Assembly: GCA_027487485.1 (NCBI GenBank)
Contig: JAIYDN010000049.1
Span: 186,001 to 250,000, forward strand
DNA from: Planctomycetaceae bacterium
GTDB taxonomy: Bacteria > Planctomycetota > Planctomycetia > Pirellulales > Pirellulaceae
Length of the DNA: 64,000 nucleotides
Direction of reading: 5' to 3'
Shown here: piece by piece, positions 54,804-63,854 of the stretch
How positions within the stretch are numbered: position 1 is the stretch's first letter
Layout of the letters: every line of letters starts with the position of its first letter
Notes under the pieces: model-generated
What the model saw: only the letters and a program-made list of their open reading frames with translations
Databases searched by the model: none
What the model was told of the DNA's origin: nothing
Program-made: the position numbers and the translations under genes

Positions 54804-56201
54804 ATGAAAAGCCAAAGCATCTGGATATGGACAGCCATGTGGTTTGCTTCCGTAGCATTGCAAGCTTCGGTTGGTTTTGGACAGATGGGTGGTGGAATGC
54901 CTGGTGGTGGGGACAACGCGCCAGCTTTTAGTGACCCCAAATTTTCTGAAAAGATGTATGAAGCGGGGGGACCTCGAGGTCGTGAGGCAACCGACGGTGC
55001 TCCCATTTTGTCCGTAACGATTGAAGGCAACAGTAGCGTGTCGGAGAACTTTATTGTCTCCACCATGCAAAGCCGCCAAGATCGGACCTTCGATAAAGAG
55101 ACATTCAACCGCGATATTAGCTCCCTGTATCGGACCAATTTGTTTCGCAAAATCAGCTCGTACTTTTCCGAGACACCCGATGGCGTTCACATACGGCTGG
55201 TCGTGGAAGAGCGACCGATCATTCGAAGTGTTGTCTATCGCGGCAATGAACGTCTCGAAGATCGAAACCTGACCAAGCATGCAGGCATTCAAAAAGGAGA
55301 TCCACTAGATCCCATCACCATTAATTCTGCCAAGTCCAGGTTAATTGAACTGTATCAGGACAAGGGAATGAACCAGATTGATATTCGAATCGAATCGGGT
55401 TTGCGTAAAGGCGATCGCGAAGTGGAGTTCATTATCAACGAAGGGCCGGTGGAAAGGCTCAATAAAATCATGTTTGTGGGCAACAAGGCCTTCAGCACGG
55501 ACCTGCTGAAGGCTCGTATCAAAAGCCGCGATGCACGCGGAGGTATTACCTCTTACATGTTTAACCTAGCTTCCGACAACAAAATCGAAGCGGACCGCGA
55601 TGGACTGATGAGCTACTATCGGTCGCTTGGCTATTTTGACGCTCGCGTTGACTTCCGAAAAGACTACAACGTGCGAGGAGACTTCATCGACCTAACGTTC
55701 ATTGTCTCTGAAGGCGAGCGATACAAAATCAAGTCCGTTTCCATCGCAGGTACCAAGCGTTATCAGCCAAGTGAACTTTTGCCTTACATGAAAGTGAAGG
55801 CTGGCGAACCGTTCCTTCAAACACACAAGTCGCAGGATGAAAAATTTCTTCGCGATGTGTATGGAGCTCAAGGGCACATCTTTTGCGACGTGATTGGGGA
55901 ACTCGTTTACCAGCCAGGCAACGAAGTTGACATCGTTTACAACGTTGGCGAAGGGGACATTTATCGCGCCAGCGAAGTACGAGTGCACATCGAAGGGGAT
56001 CATACGAAGGAACGAGTGGCTATGCAGCCTCTTGGTAAGATTCGACCAGGTAGCATCATCAGCGGACCTGAGCTTGATGACGCCAAACGTCGACTTAACT
56101 TTTTGCAGATCTTTAATGCAGACCCAAGCCAAGGTACTGTCCCCAATATTCAAGTCGATCGTGGTGAAGACTCCTTCTCCGAAGACGAACGTGATCGCTA
56201 A
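54804..56201 (+). CDS. bamA: BamA-like POTRA protein without a beta-barrel (five POTRA domains)
   Basis: A 465-residue protein from ATG 54804, with GAGG seven bases upstream. The signal peptide (IWIWTAMWFASVALQASVGF) precedes a Gly/Met/Pro spacer. Five POTRA domains follow at about 67-138, 139-214, 215-305, 306-383 and 384-455. They open with ILSVTIEGNSSVSENF, IIRSVVYRGNERLEDRN, LNKIMFVGNKAFSTD, IKSVSIAGTKRYQPSE and ASEVRVHIEGDH. BamA has exactly five. The product ends at TAA 56199-56201 with an acidic tail and no barrel. The barrel lies in the next gene, in the same reading frame. It should act in the periplasm with that partner in outer-membrane protein assembly. Confidence 0.88.
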   Translation: MKSQSIWIWTAMWFASVALQASVGFGQMGGGMPGGGDNAPAFSDPKFSEKMYEAGGPRGREATDGAPILSVTIEGNSSVSENFIVSTMQSRQDRTFDKETFNRDISSLYRTNLFRKISSYFSETPDGVHIRLVVEERPIIRSVVYRGNERLEDRNLTKHAGIQKGDPLDPITINSAKSRLIELYQDKGMNQIDIRIESGLRKGDREVEFIINEGPVERLNKIMFVGNKAFSTDLLKARIKSRDARGGITSYMFNLASDNKIEADRDGLMSYYRSLGYFDARVDFRKDYNVRGDFIDLTFIVSEGERYKIKSVSIAGTKRYQPSELLPYMKVKAGEPFLQTHKSQDEKFLRDVYGAQGHIFCDVIGELVYQPGNEVDIVYNVGEGDIYRASEVRVHIEGDHTKERVAMQPLGKIRPGSIISGPELDDAKRRLNFLQIFNADPSQGTVPNIQVDRGEDSFSEDERDR

Positions 56202-56405
56202 CGATCGAACAAGCGGACTAGGGTACGAGGCAAATCAGCTGTCACTATGGCCAGAATTCAACAATGCATGCGGTTTGATTTGATGACGTCGGAGATCATT
56301 CCAGTGGATGCGCAAGAACCAACTATGCTAAGTCAATTTCAATCGCTCAAGAATCTTTCTCGACAAGCCCGACCATTGGGTTTTTCGCGAGTACGGTGCA
56401 TTACG

Positions 56406-58034
56406 ATGTTATGGAGCAAGCGAAGCAAGCCCGTCGAGCGTCAGCTTTATCTGACTCTCTGTTCAACGCTGTTGGTCTTATGGGTTCTTGCGACAGGTAG
56501 TTCGAGCTTCGCCCAGAACGTCGGACCTGGGTTTGGATACACGTATAACGCGAACACTCCAGTACCGCCACCGCCGAACGTTCAAGGGTATCCCGCCCCT
56601 CCCTCCTATGGAACAGGGAACGCGTACAGTATCGGCCCTCCAGCAACAGAAGCCTTACCGCCTCCAGGCTATGGCAATCCGGTCCCAAACCCACCGGTTT
56701 ATGGCGTACCTGCTCAACCCTATTTGGTGCCTGCCCCTTCACCGAACATGGTGCCGAATCCTGTTTACAACGGCCAAGCACCGGTCGGGCAACCGATGTT
56801 CAATCAAGGTCCGGCGGTTGGGATTGCGCCTTCGCAACCTTATGCTCCCCCCTTGATTCCAGGGCCAATGGGGGAGCCGGGGCCAAGGCTGAACGAACCA
56901 TGGCAAATACAACCCAACTCTCCAACGGCTGAAAGTCCTTTTGGATACAACCCTAGGATTAAGAACGTACCGGTCGATGTTTACGCTCAAGAGGGGCAAA
57001 CCGGTCGCTTCTCCGTGGGTGGATCGGTCAATAGCGATCTTGGAGTCGCTGGCCAGTTTGTTTTGGAAGAACGCAACTTCGACATCATGAAATGGCCTGG
57101 CCGTCCGAGCGATATGCTCAATGGAGCCTTTCGCGGTGCAGGTCAGAACTTCCGGGCCGAACTTGTTCCCGGCAACCAAGTTCAGCGTTACACCCTGAAT
57201 TGGACCGAGCCCAATCTGTTTGGCTATTCGCCATTCAGTCTATCGGTGGGTGGTTTCTACTTTACGCGAATCTATCGCGACTGGACCGAGCAACGGTTGG
57301 GTGCTCGAGTCGCTGTCGGTTACGAAGTCACCCCGGATCTCTCGCTGACTACTGAATTGCGCGGTGAGGACGTGAAGATCACTCGGCCCCGAATTATTGG
57401 CCTACCAGCCTTGGACAACGTGGTGGGCAGTAACGATCTGTATACCGGTCGAGTTCGATTGGCGCACAATACTCGTGATAGCCCGTTTCTTCCGACCGAG
57501 GGCCATTTGCTGGAAATGATTTACGATCAGAATTTTGGTGAGTTCGATTTCCCTCGCGGGCAAATCAACTTGAGCCGCTACTTTTTGGTTCGGGAGCGAG
57601 CCGACGGTTCGGGGCGTCATACCTTCACCAGTTCGATGCGGCTTGGCTTTACTGGCGAAGACACACCACTGTTTGAAAACTTTTTCGCAGGTGGTTTCTC
57701 CACGATGCGAGGTTTCCAATTTCGTGGAGCATCTCCCGTGGATAGCGATATTCAGGTCGGTGGTCGTTTCCAAATGCTTGGTTCGTTTGAATACATGTTG
57801 CCTGTAACCGCGGATGACATGCTGAGGATGGTTGCGTTCTTGGATTACGGTACCGTTGAAAAAGATATCGAAATCAACTGGGACAATTTTCGGGTGGCGC
57901 CCGGTTTCGGTGCTCGCATCGCAGTCCCTGCGCTTGGGCCAGCACCCTTGGCGTTTGATTTCGCGTTCCCAATCGCTTACTCAGATACCGATTCTCGCCA
58001 GATTTTTTCATTCACCATGGGTCTGACACGATAG
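56406..58034 (+). CDS. bamA: BamA-like outer-membrane beta-barrel without POTRA domains
   Basis: A 542-residue protein from ATG 56406, chosen because it leads into a signal peptide (RQLYLTLCSTLLVLWVLATG, cleaved near SSFAQ). ATGs at 56247 and 56283 are alternatives. A Pro/Asn-rich spacer of about 130 residues is followed by a barrel: GRFSVGGSVNSDLGVAGQF, FGYSPFSLSVGGFYF, LTTELRGEDVKI, GGFSTMRGFQFRG (the conserved loop-6 VRGF/Y signature) and FDYGTVEKDIEI-like strands (FLDYGTVEK). The terminal strand ends SFTMGLTR. It would insert and fold outer-membrane proteins together with the POTRA protein just upstream. The reading frame continues without any other stop from the POTRA stop to this start. 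Confidence 0.88.
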   Translation: MLWSKRSKPVERQLYLTLCSTLLVLWVLATGSSSFAQNVGPGFGYTYNANTPVPPPPNVQGYPAPPSYGTGNAYSIGPPATEALPPPGYGNPVPNPPVYGVPAQPYLVPAPSPNMVPNPVYNGQAPVGQPMFNQGPAVGIAPSQPYAPPLIPGPMGEPGPRLNEPWQIQPNSPTAESPFGYNPRIKNVPVDVYAQEGQTGRFSVGGSVNSDLGVAGQFVLEERNFDIMKWPGRPSDMLNGAFRGAGQNFRAELVPGNQVQRYTLNWTEPNLFGYSPFSLSVGGFYFTRIYRDWTEQRLGARVAVGYEVTPDLSLTTELRGEDVKITRPRIIGLPALDNVVGSNDLYTGRVRLAHNTRDSPFLPTEGHLLEMIYDQNFGEFDFPRGQINLSRYFLVRERADGSGRHTFTSSMRLGFTGEDTPLFENFFAGGFSTMRGFQFRGASPVDSDIQVGGRFQMLGSFEYMLPVTADDMLRMVAFLDYGTVEKDIEINWDNFRVAPGFGARIAVPALGPAPLAFDFAFPIAYSDTDSRQIFSFTMGLTR

Positions 58035-58049
58035 ACGTAGGGTCGCATC

Positions 58050-58865
58050 ATGGCGTTTGGTATCGATCTGCCCAGCTACCACGGACCGTTGGACTTGCTG
58101 CTTTACCTGGTCCGGCGTGAAGAGCTTCCCTTGGAAGAGCTATCGCTAGCGCGAATCACGCATCAGTACATGAGCTACCTTGAGATCTTGGAGTCCTTGG
58201 ACTTGGACGATGTCGGTGAGTTCGTCGATATCACCAGTCAGTTGATTGAATACAAAGCAAAGGCCGTCTTGCCTGCCGTTGAAGATCCGTCCGACGAAGA
58301 GTCGTCAGGTGTCATGCGTGAATCGATGCCTCAGTTGGTGGATCGATTGATTCAGTACAAACGCTTTCGGGATGCTGCTAGTCTGCTAGACGAGCAAAGT
58401 CGAAGGTGGCAATTGCGGTACTCGCGTCTCGCGAGCGACTTGCCTCCGCGACGAATCGATGCCGATGAAGTGCCGATTGCAAGGGTCGAGGTATGGGATT
58501 TGGTCAGTGCTTTCGGGCGAATTCTCAAGGCTCGTCAAAAGACGGCCCAGCATAGTATCCAATACGATGACACCCCCATCCATGTTTACATGTCGCGTAT
58601 TCACGCGCAAGTGCGCCAGTTGAATCGGGTTGAATTGCAGGAGCTCTTTGAAGTTGGAATGCACAAAAGCGCGTTGATTGCTATGTTCTTGGCCACTCTG
58701 GAGATGACTCGCCATCACGGTTTGTACGCATCGCAAGAGACCGCCGATGGACCGCTCTTTTTGTTACCCGGTCCCGACTTCCCTGCCGAATTGGATGTGG
58801 CCAAAGTCGAAAACCTTGCCTTGGAAGCCGTGGCGAATTCGAACTTGCCTGTGGTACCAAGGTAG
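58050..58865 (+). CDS. scpA: Segregation and condensation protein A
   Basis: A 271-residue kleisin subunit of the SMC-ScpAB complex. The N-terminal block YHGPLDLLLYLVRREELPL, helices ITHQYMSYLEILESLDLDD and FVDITSQLIEYKAK are diagnostic. The C-terminal winged helix includes VELQELFEVGMHKSALIAMFLATLEM. The start is ATG 58050, 15 bases after the barrel stop, with AGGG upstream, so it may be cotranscribed with the barrel. ScpB and SMC are not nearby. Confidence 0.93.
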   Translation: MAFGIDLPSYHGPLDLLLYLVRREELPLEELSLARITHQYMSYLEILESLDLDDVGEFVDITSQLIEYKAKAVLPAVEDPSDEESSGVMRESMPQLVDRLIQYKRFRDAASLLDEQSRRWQLRYSRLASDLPPRRIDADEVPIARVEVWDLVSAFGRILKARQKTAQHSIQYDDTPIHVYMSRIHAQVRQLNRVELQELFEVGMHKSALIAMFLATLEMTRHHGLYASQETADGPLFLLPGPDFPAELDVAKVENLALEAVANSNLPVVPR

Positions 58866-58896
58866 GTCCATTGCGTCTATCTATGCATCGACTTGG

Positions 58897-60429
58897 CTAA
58901 GGTGTCTCCCGCGGGTGCTGCATTGGGTCGTCATGCACGGGATGATCCGGAATGGGAAACTCGTTCGGGATCTTCGGTGTGGGCAAAGGCGCGATTCGCT
59001 CAACCGACCAAGGGGAACTGTCCCAGCGATAGAATTCGTTCGGCCCCCCGGATTCTAACCCGGTCTCCGAATTCTTCTCTTGCCGTGGAAGCTCTGGAGT
59101 TTGAGTTTTCGGCTCCATGCTTTTCGGCTTCATCGAGTCGGTTCCAAATTCGTCTTCAAAGGCGGCTTGCATGAAGACAGCATTGACGCTTTCGACTCGT
59201 GGGCTGGCTTCTTGGTTGCTGGTGCTGATATGGGCTTTTGGCCGTAGATCTGCCTGGAAGCACTCGTGAACCTTTTTAGTAATGTCGATGAGCCGCAATC
59301 CAAAGGTCTTGGCGATGCGAGCGCAGTCTTCATATTCGGGTGAAAAATCTTCTTCGCCGGACGGAAGTTCGGAAACCTTTCCAAGCACGAGACCCCAAGG
59401 GGTTGGAACTTCCACCGTCGTGCGAGGCAAAACCGTTCTGGCTTGCCGTCGGTATCGAATCCCTAAAGTTCCTGTGTGCTGAAAGAGAATTGCTTCCATC
59501 GGTTGCCGGTCCTCTGGCTTCGCGAGAACAGTCAGCAAAGTTCCTGGGCGGTTCTTTTTCATTTGAATCGAGCTGGTAAAAACGTCCAACGCACCAGCCT
59601 TCCACAGGCATTCGATTGCGAAACCGATTTGCTCCCCTGGGATGTCGTCCAAATTGCATTCCAACACAACGACCTGATCGCTATTGCGTTGGTCTGGCTT
59701 GGTGTTGGAGCTCAATGCGTTTCCAATCAGCAATCGAAGTAGATTCGGTCGATCCGGAACGTTCTTATTGCCGGCACCATAACCGATCCGGCCCACTTGC
59801 ATGGATGGCATCGGACCGAAATCGCTGACAAGCTCGGTAAGAATCGCAGCACCCGTAGGAGTAGTCATTTCCATTTGGATTTGCGTTGGAGCGATAGGCA
59901 CCCCCATCATAAGTTCGGCGGTCGCAGGGCCGGGCACGCTGACCGTACCGTGCGCAATTCGAATCATTCCCGATCCCGTCGGTACGGCAGACGCGTAGGC
60001 CTTTTCGATCCCGAGCATGTCCCAAGCGATGGCGACTCCTACCATGTCGACGATGGAATCGATGGCTCCGACTTCATGAAATTGAACTCGATCCATGGTG
60101 GTTCCATGCACCTTGGCTTCGGCTCGTGCGATGCGCTCGAAGAATCGCATGGCTAAGTCCTTGGCACGAACGGAAAATCGACCGCGCCGAATATGAGCAT
60201 GAATGTCTCGTAAATAGCGGTGGGCATGTTCGCGAGGTTGTTCGATGGCAAGCAACTTGCCTCGAAAACCATTCCGCTGAGTGTCGGTCACCGACAGCCT
60301 AACAGCTCCCAAATCCATGGATGCAATCGCAGTTTGGATCGCAGCGAGATCCGCCCCCGCATCGATCAATGCGGCTAAAGTCATATCCCCGCTGATGCCG
60401 CTGAAACAATCAAAATAAGCGATTTGCAT
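58897..60429 (-). CDS. larC: Nickel-pincer cofactor biosynthesis protein LarC, with a long C-terminal tail
   Basis: A 510-residue protein. The N-terminal MQIAYFDCFSGISGDM, QFHEVGAIDSIVDMVG, PTGSGMIRIAHGTVSVPGPA and MTTPTGAAIL are LarC hallmarks, as are VVVLECNLDDIPGEQIGF and MKKNRPGTLL. LarC inserts nickel into the pyridinium cofactor used by lactate racemase LarA and relatives. In some bacteria larC is split by a programmed frameshift; here one continuous frame covers both parts. The last ~100 residues (from about 405) are Pro/Glu/Asp-rich and low in order, beyond the usual length. No larA, larB or larE is in the window. Confidence 0.9.
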   Translation of the reverse strand: MQIAYFDCFSGISGDMTLAALIDAGADLAAIQTAIASMDLGAVRLSVTDTQRNGFRGKLLAIEQPREHAHRYLRDIHAHIRRGRFSVRAKDLAMRFFERIARAEAKVHGTTMDRVQFHEVGAIDSIVDMVGVAIAWDMLGIEKAYASAVPTGSGMIRIAHGTVSVPGPATAELMMGVPIAPTQIQMEMTTPTGAAILTELVSDFGPMPSMQVGRIGYGAGNKNVPDRPNLLRLLIGNALSSNTKPDQRNSDQVVVLECNLDDIPGEQIGFAIECLWKAGALDVFTSSIQMKKNRPGTLLTVLAKPEDRQPMEAILFQHTGTLGIRYRRQARTVLPRTTVEVPTPWGLVLGKVSELPSGEEDFSPEYEDCARIAKTFGLRLIDITKKVHECFQADLRPKAHISTSNQEASPRVESVNAVFMQAAFEDEFGTDSMKPKSMEPKTQTPELPRQEKNSETGLESGGPNEFYRWDSSPWSVERIAPLPTPKIPNEFPIPDHPVHDDPMQHPRETP

Positions 60430-60618
60430 GCTGAAAACTCAGGTTGTAAAAACAGATCTCGGCTTCGAAACCATGAAGCGAAGATATTCTAATCCAAATG
60501 ATTCGATTCGCTGCAGGTTTGCCAGGCAGGTGCTGCCAAAGTAAGGCCAGATCAAGTATTCTAGCCAGTGCCTGGAGCGGTTTTTACGGATTCGCAGCTG
60601 ATAACCTATTACTTCATC

Positions 60619-61221
60619 ATGGACCAAAACCCCTACGCCGTTGAAGCATCCACCTACTTGGCTCCCCAGGAGTTAACAGACGTCGAGTCCATTCGGAAGC
60701 GGTACCTCGGACACGAAGCCTCCGTGAAATCCATTGGAACGCTGTATCTGCTCGGGGGTGTATTTTCGTTGTTGATCTCGGCCGTTTATCTAATCGCTGG
60801 TATCAGTAGCTTCGGTGAAACAGGTCCCAATGATTTCGGTGGACCCAGCCTGGGATTGTTTACACTGGCTATCGGCGTTGTATTTCTTTCGCTGGGTGTG
60901 CTCCAGATTTGGTCTGGCGTCGGCGTCCGAAAGCTTCGGCCCGCAGCCAGAATTGGCGCAACAGTAATTTCGACCATTGGGTTGTTAGGCTTTCCTATTG
61001 GAACTCTTGTCAGCGCTTATTTCTTGTATTTGCTTCTGTCGGAAAAGGGAAGTTACGTCTTCTCGGATACGTACAAACAAGTCATCGCGCAAACCCCGCA
61101 TATGAGGTACAAGACTTCGATCCTGACTTGGATTGTGGTTATTCTGCTTGTGACCTTGGTCCTGTTGGTCATCGTGATTGTACCACTCATCACTTGGGTG
61201 AATGGACCTGGCGCTTGGTGA
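60619..61221 (+). CDS. Four-helix integral membrane protein
   Basis: A 200-residue protein from ATG 60619 (MDQNPYAVEAS), an opening typical of many planctomycete membrane proteins. Hydrophobic segments lie at about 40-62 (LYLLGGVFSLLISAVYLIAG), 75-100, 107-130 and 170-195 (TWIVVILLVTLVLLVIVIVPL). There are no catalytic motifs. The role is unknown. It ends 25 bases before the methyltransferase and is probably cotranscribed with it. Confidence 0.75.
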   Translation: MDQNPYAVEASTYLAPQELTDVESIRKRYLGHEASVKSIGTLYLLGGVFSLLISAVYLIAGISSFGETGPNDFGGPSLGLFTLAIGVVFLSLGVLQIWSGVGVRKLRPAARIGATVISTIGLLGFPIGTLVSAYFLYLLLSEKGSYVFSDTYKQVIAQTPHMRYKTSILTWIVVILLVTLVLLVIVIVPLITWVNGPGAW

Positions 61222-61246
61222 AGCTTCGTTCAAAGGCAAGCTGGTT

Positions 61247-62848
61247 ATGATTCCTTCACAGTCGTCAACTTACGACCAGTTACCGTACACGCGTTATGCC
61301 TTTCCGCAAACTCATCCTGATCGGCTTGCATCGATCGGGATGGTTTATGGCTTAACGCCTCCCGATGTGCGTTCCTGTCGTGTTTTGGAAATCGGTTGCG
61401 GGCGTGGGGGGAATTTGATTCCCATGGCAGAGCAGTTGCCTGGGAGCGAGTTTGTAGGCGTCGATTTATCGAGATTGCAAATCGAAGAAGCCAAGGCCTG
61501 GGCATTGGATCTAGGTTTTTCGAACGTTGATCTAAGGCACATGGACGTTTTGGATATCGACGCGTCTTTTGGGAAGTTTGATTACATTGTTTGCCATGGA
61601 GTCTTTTCCTGGGTTCCACCCAGGGCACAACAAGCCATCTTGCGGATTTGCCGTGAGAATCTGGTCCCGAACGGTATCGCAACCATCAGCTACAACACCA
61701 AGCCCGGTTGGAATTACCGAGGCTCTCTGCGCGATGTGATGCTCTTTCGAGCTAGCCAGTTCGAACGACCCGCTGAGAAACTTGCCGAAGCCAAAAAGTT
61801 GCTCGAACTGTTAGCCACGGAACTGAAGGGTGAGCAATTGCATGAAAAGTTGCTGCTTCAAGAAATGGAAGCTTTGAAAGGGAAGGACGATTCCTACATC
61901 TATCATGAATACCTCGAAGAATGCAATTCCCCGTTTTACTTTCATGAGTTCACGAATCAATTAAGTCCGTTTGGCCTTCAGTACTTGGGCGAAGCTGATC
62001 TGAGCCTTCCGTTTGGAAAGGCCAACGTGCACTCGCTCACAGATGCTTTTGAGTCCCTTTCGGCCAGCTACTTGCAATTGGAACAGTATTCCGATTTTGT
62101 GACGGGCCGAATGTTTCGACAATCGTTGATATGTCATCAAGAGCAGGTTGTCAGTCGCAATTACGATCCGAATATCCTTCAGCGGTTTCGATTGGAATCA
62201 TTGCTTGAACCTTGTGTGCTTGACGAAACGCAAGGGCGCGGGACGCAAAACCAGTTCGAAGGAACATCGGATTGCAGTGCTCACTTTCGGTACAAACATA
62301 CCGGCAAGATTGTCCAGCTCGATTTCGATAACCCTCTTGTGGAAGCCGCATTTCACCTACTTTCGGAAGTGGGAAATGGCGGATGCTCTTTTACGTGGCT
62401 TTTTTCTGAAGCTGTGAAGCGATGTGCCAGCATAAGCCGTCTGAGCGGAAGCGAATTGCAAAAATTACAATCTTTGGAAGTGGTGCAGTCCTTGCAAGTG
62501 GCGTTGATTCGAGCCGCTTTGTCGGGTGGGTTATGGTTGCATACCGTCCCTGCATCGCACACGCTTTCTGTTTCCGCCAAGCCCAGAGCAAGCAAGATCG
62601 CGCGAAGTCAGGCCGCAGCTGGCGAACGAGTCACAACCCTACAACATCGGTCCGTTGAATTGAATGCGCTCGATCGATGGCTTTTATGCAACCTAGACGG
62701 ATCCAATTCCATCGCGCAGCTTGTCGACCTAGTCCGGGAAGCGATGAAGGGCCAACACGATAGTGGGGCTACGCCGGCTACGGATCCTTTGGAATTTCTT
62801 AAGTCGCGTCTAGCCTATTTTGTCCGGCAAGCTTTGCTATGCAGCTGA
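61247..62848 (+). CDS. Class I methyltransferase with methyltransferase-regulatory domain
   Basis: A 533-residue protein from ATG 61247 (MIPSQSSTYDQLPY); an upstream ATG at 61202 overlaps the previous gene and lacks a family match. The SAM site is VLEIGCGRGGNLIPMA, followed by GVDLSRLQIEEAK and DYIVCHGVFSWVPP. After the catalytic core a regulatory domain (PF10119-type: PFYFHEFTNQLSPFGLQYLGE, HEQVVSRNY-like strand) and a C-terminal winged-helix-like region follow. Related proteins can be split into methyltransferase and regulator. The substrate is not identifiable. Confidence 0.83.
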   Translation: MIPSQSSTYDQLPYTRYAFPQTHPDRLASIGMVYGLTPPDVRSCRVLEIGCGRGGNLIPMAEQLPGSEFVGVDLSRLQIEEAKAWALDLGFSNVDLRHMDVLDIDASFGKFDYIVCHGVFSWVPPRAQQAILRICRENLVPNGIATISYNTKPGWNYRGSLRDVMLFRASQFERPAEKLAEAKKLLELLATELKGEQLHEKLLLQEMEALKGKDDSYIYHEYLEECNSPFYFHEFTNQLSPFGLQYLGEADLSLPFGKANVHSLTDAFESLSASYLQLEQYSDFVTGRMFRQSLICHQEQVVSRNYDPNILQRFRLESLLEPCVLDETQGRGTQNQFEGTSDCSAHFRYKHTGKIVQLDFDNPLVEAAFHLLSEVGNGGCSFTWLFSEAVKRCASISRLSGSELQKLQSLEVVQSLQVALIRAALSGGLWLHTVPASHTLSVSAKPRASKIARSQAAAGERVTTLQHRSVELNALDRWLLCNLDGSNSIAQLVDLVREAMKGQHDSGATPATDPLEFLKSRLAYFVRQALLCS

Positions 62849-63233
62849 GGTGTAGGAGCTGGCCACGACGAACGATTTTGCAGGGGAAACGTAACGTAGC
62901 GAACGCTCAATGGAACTCACTTTCGTTTTGTTTTGAACACCGAACACCGAACACCGAACTGTTTTACGAATTCCTTTGGATTTCGACATTCCTTGTTCGA
63001 AATTCGATATTGATTTCGATTCAGCAATAACGAGGCAGAAGCAATCCGGGCTGTCGAGCAGGATGCTTACGATAAAAAGTGGTCGTTTCTGATAAAAAAG
63101 TCCTAGACTTTCGGAATGGGACAACCGTATGATTCGCACGTGCAAGCGGGGATGGACTCCCGGGATGATTCAAGTAATCTAGACCTTAGGTCGCGTGGCG
63201 AAGCACTCTTTTCCTACTTGATTTTTCACTGCA
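62849..63233. other. Intergenic region with dispersed repeat
   Basis: This holds the second copy of the 'GAACACCGAA' repeat (62935-63015). A short frame 63116-63250 (44 codons, ATGGGACAACCG) runs into the next gene in another frame; I could not support it as a gene. Confidence 0.45.
62935..63015. repeat. Dispersed 'GAACACCGAA'-type repeat, copy 2
   Basis: Three tandem GAACACC(GAA) units at 62936-62960 precede the 46-base core 62970-63015. The core matches 19077-19122 with one mismatch (TTCGAAATTC here, TTCGATATTC there). Confidence 0.8.
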
Positions 63234-63560
63234 ATGAATACTGCACCTAATTCTACGACTTGGATTTGGAGCTTGGTTTCAAGCTCTACTTTTCAGTCCG
63301 TGCTCGGCGTTCTGATTTTGTTGACTGTGTGTGGCATCGCAATTTCCCTCCTGTCAAAGTTGCGCGATTCCAACACGCAAGACGCCCCACTGGACGAAAT
63401 GCTACGTAAGAATTTCGAAGAAATGCGGAGTGAAGGTGTCATTAACGAAGCGGAATTCCGAAACATAGCTTCGTCGCTGACAAAAGCACCTCGCAGTGCC
63501 TTGGTGGTGAAGCCACAAACAATCGAACAAACCGACGCCCCAAATTCAGACGAAAAATAG
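63234..63560 (+). CDS. Small membrane protein with SHOCT-like C-terminal hairpin
   Basis: A 108-residue protein. One membrane helix (FQSVLGVLILLTVCGIAISLL, about 20-41) is followed by a cytoplasmic segment. That segment, LDEMLRKNFEEMRSEGVINEAEFR, is shaped like a SHOCT hairpin (helix, short turn with G, EAEF). The C-terminus is polar. Such proteins are often envelope or oligomerisation factors; nothing specific can be said. The next gene is clpX, about 290 bases downstream. Confidence 0.65.
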   Translation: MNTAPNSTTWIWSLVSSSTFQSVLGVLILLTVCGIAISLLSKLRDSNTQDAPLDEMLRKNFEEMRSEGVINEAEFRNIASSLTKAPRSALVVKPQTIEQTDAPNSDEK

Positions 63561-63854
63561 TCGCTGATTCTGGCTCGAACGTATGTTAGACTTGAGTGAT
63601 CAGAACAAATCTGTCGGTCTGGGAGGCCGAACCGGTCAGGGCGCCGTTCCTGACTCAACCAACGAATACCCATCGGCTCGAAACTGTGGACAAGGATGCC
63701 CGGTTCGATTCAAGAAAACGTGATCCATCACGCATTCTTGAAGAAACCAATCGAGCTTCCACATATCCCACGTCCATTTGTCAACTGCATCCCATTCTCG
63801 CGTAACTAGTCGTTTCGCAGCGTGTTGATGTCGTGAACTTGTAAGGAGTCGAAA

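Noticed and set aside
56247-56405. An upstream start for the BamA barrel
   Set aside because: Residues from 56247 do not look like a signal peptide; ATG 56406 leads directly into one. The open frame is still noted as part of the split-BamA finding.
63116-63250. A 44-codon plus-strand frame (ATGGGACAACCG...) before the small membrane protein
   Set aside because: It overlaps the next start in another frame and has no recognisable structure; composition is equivocal.
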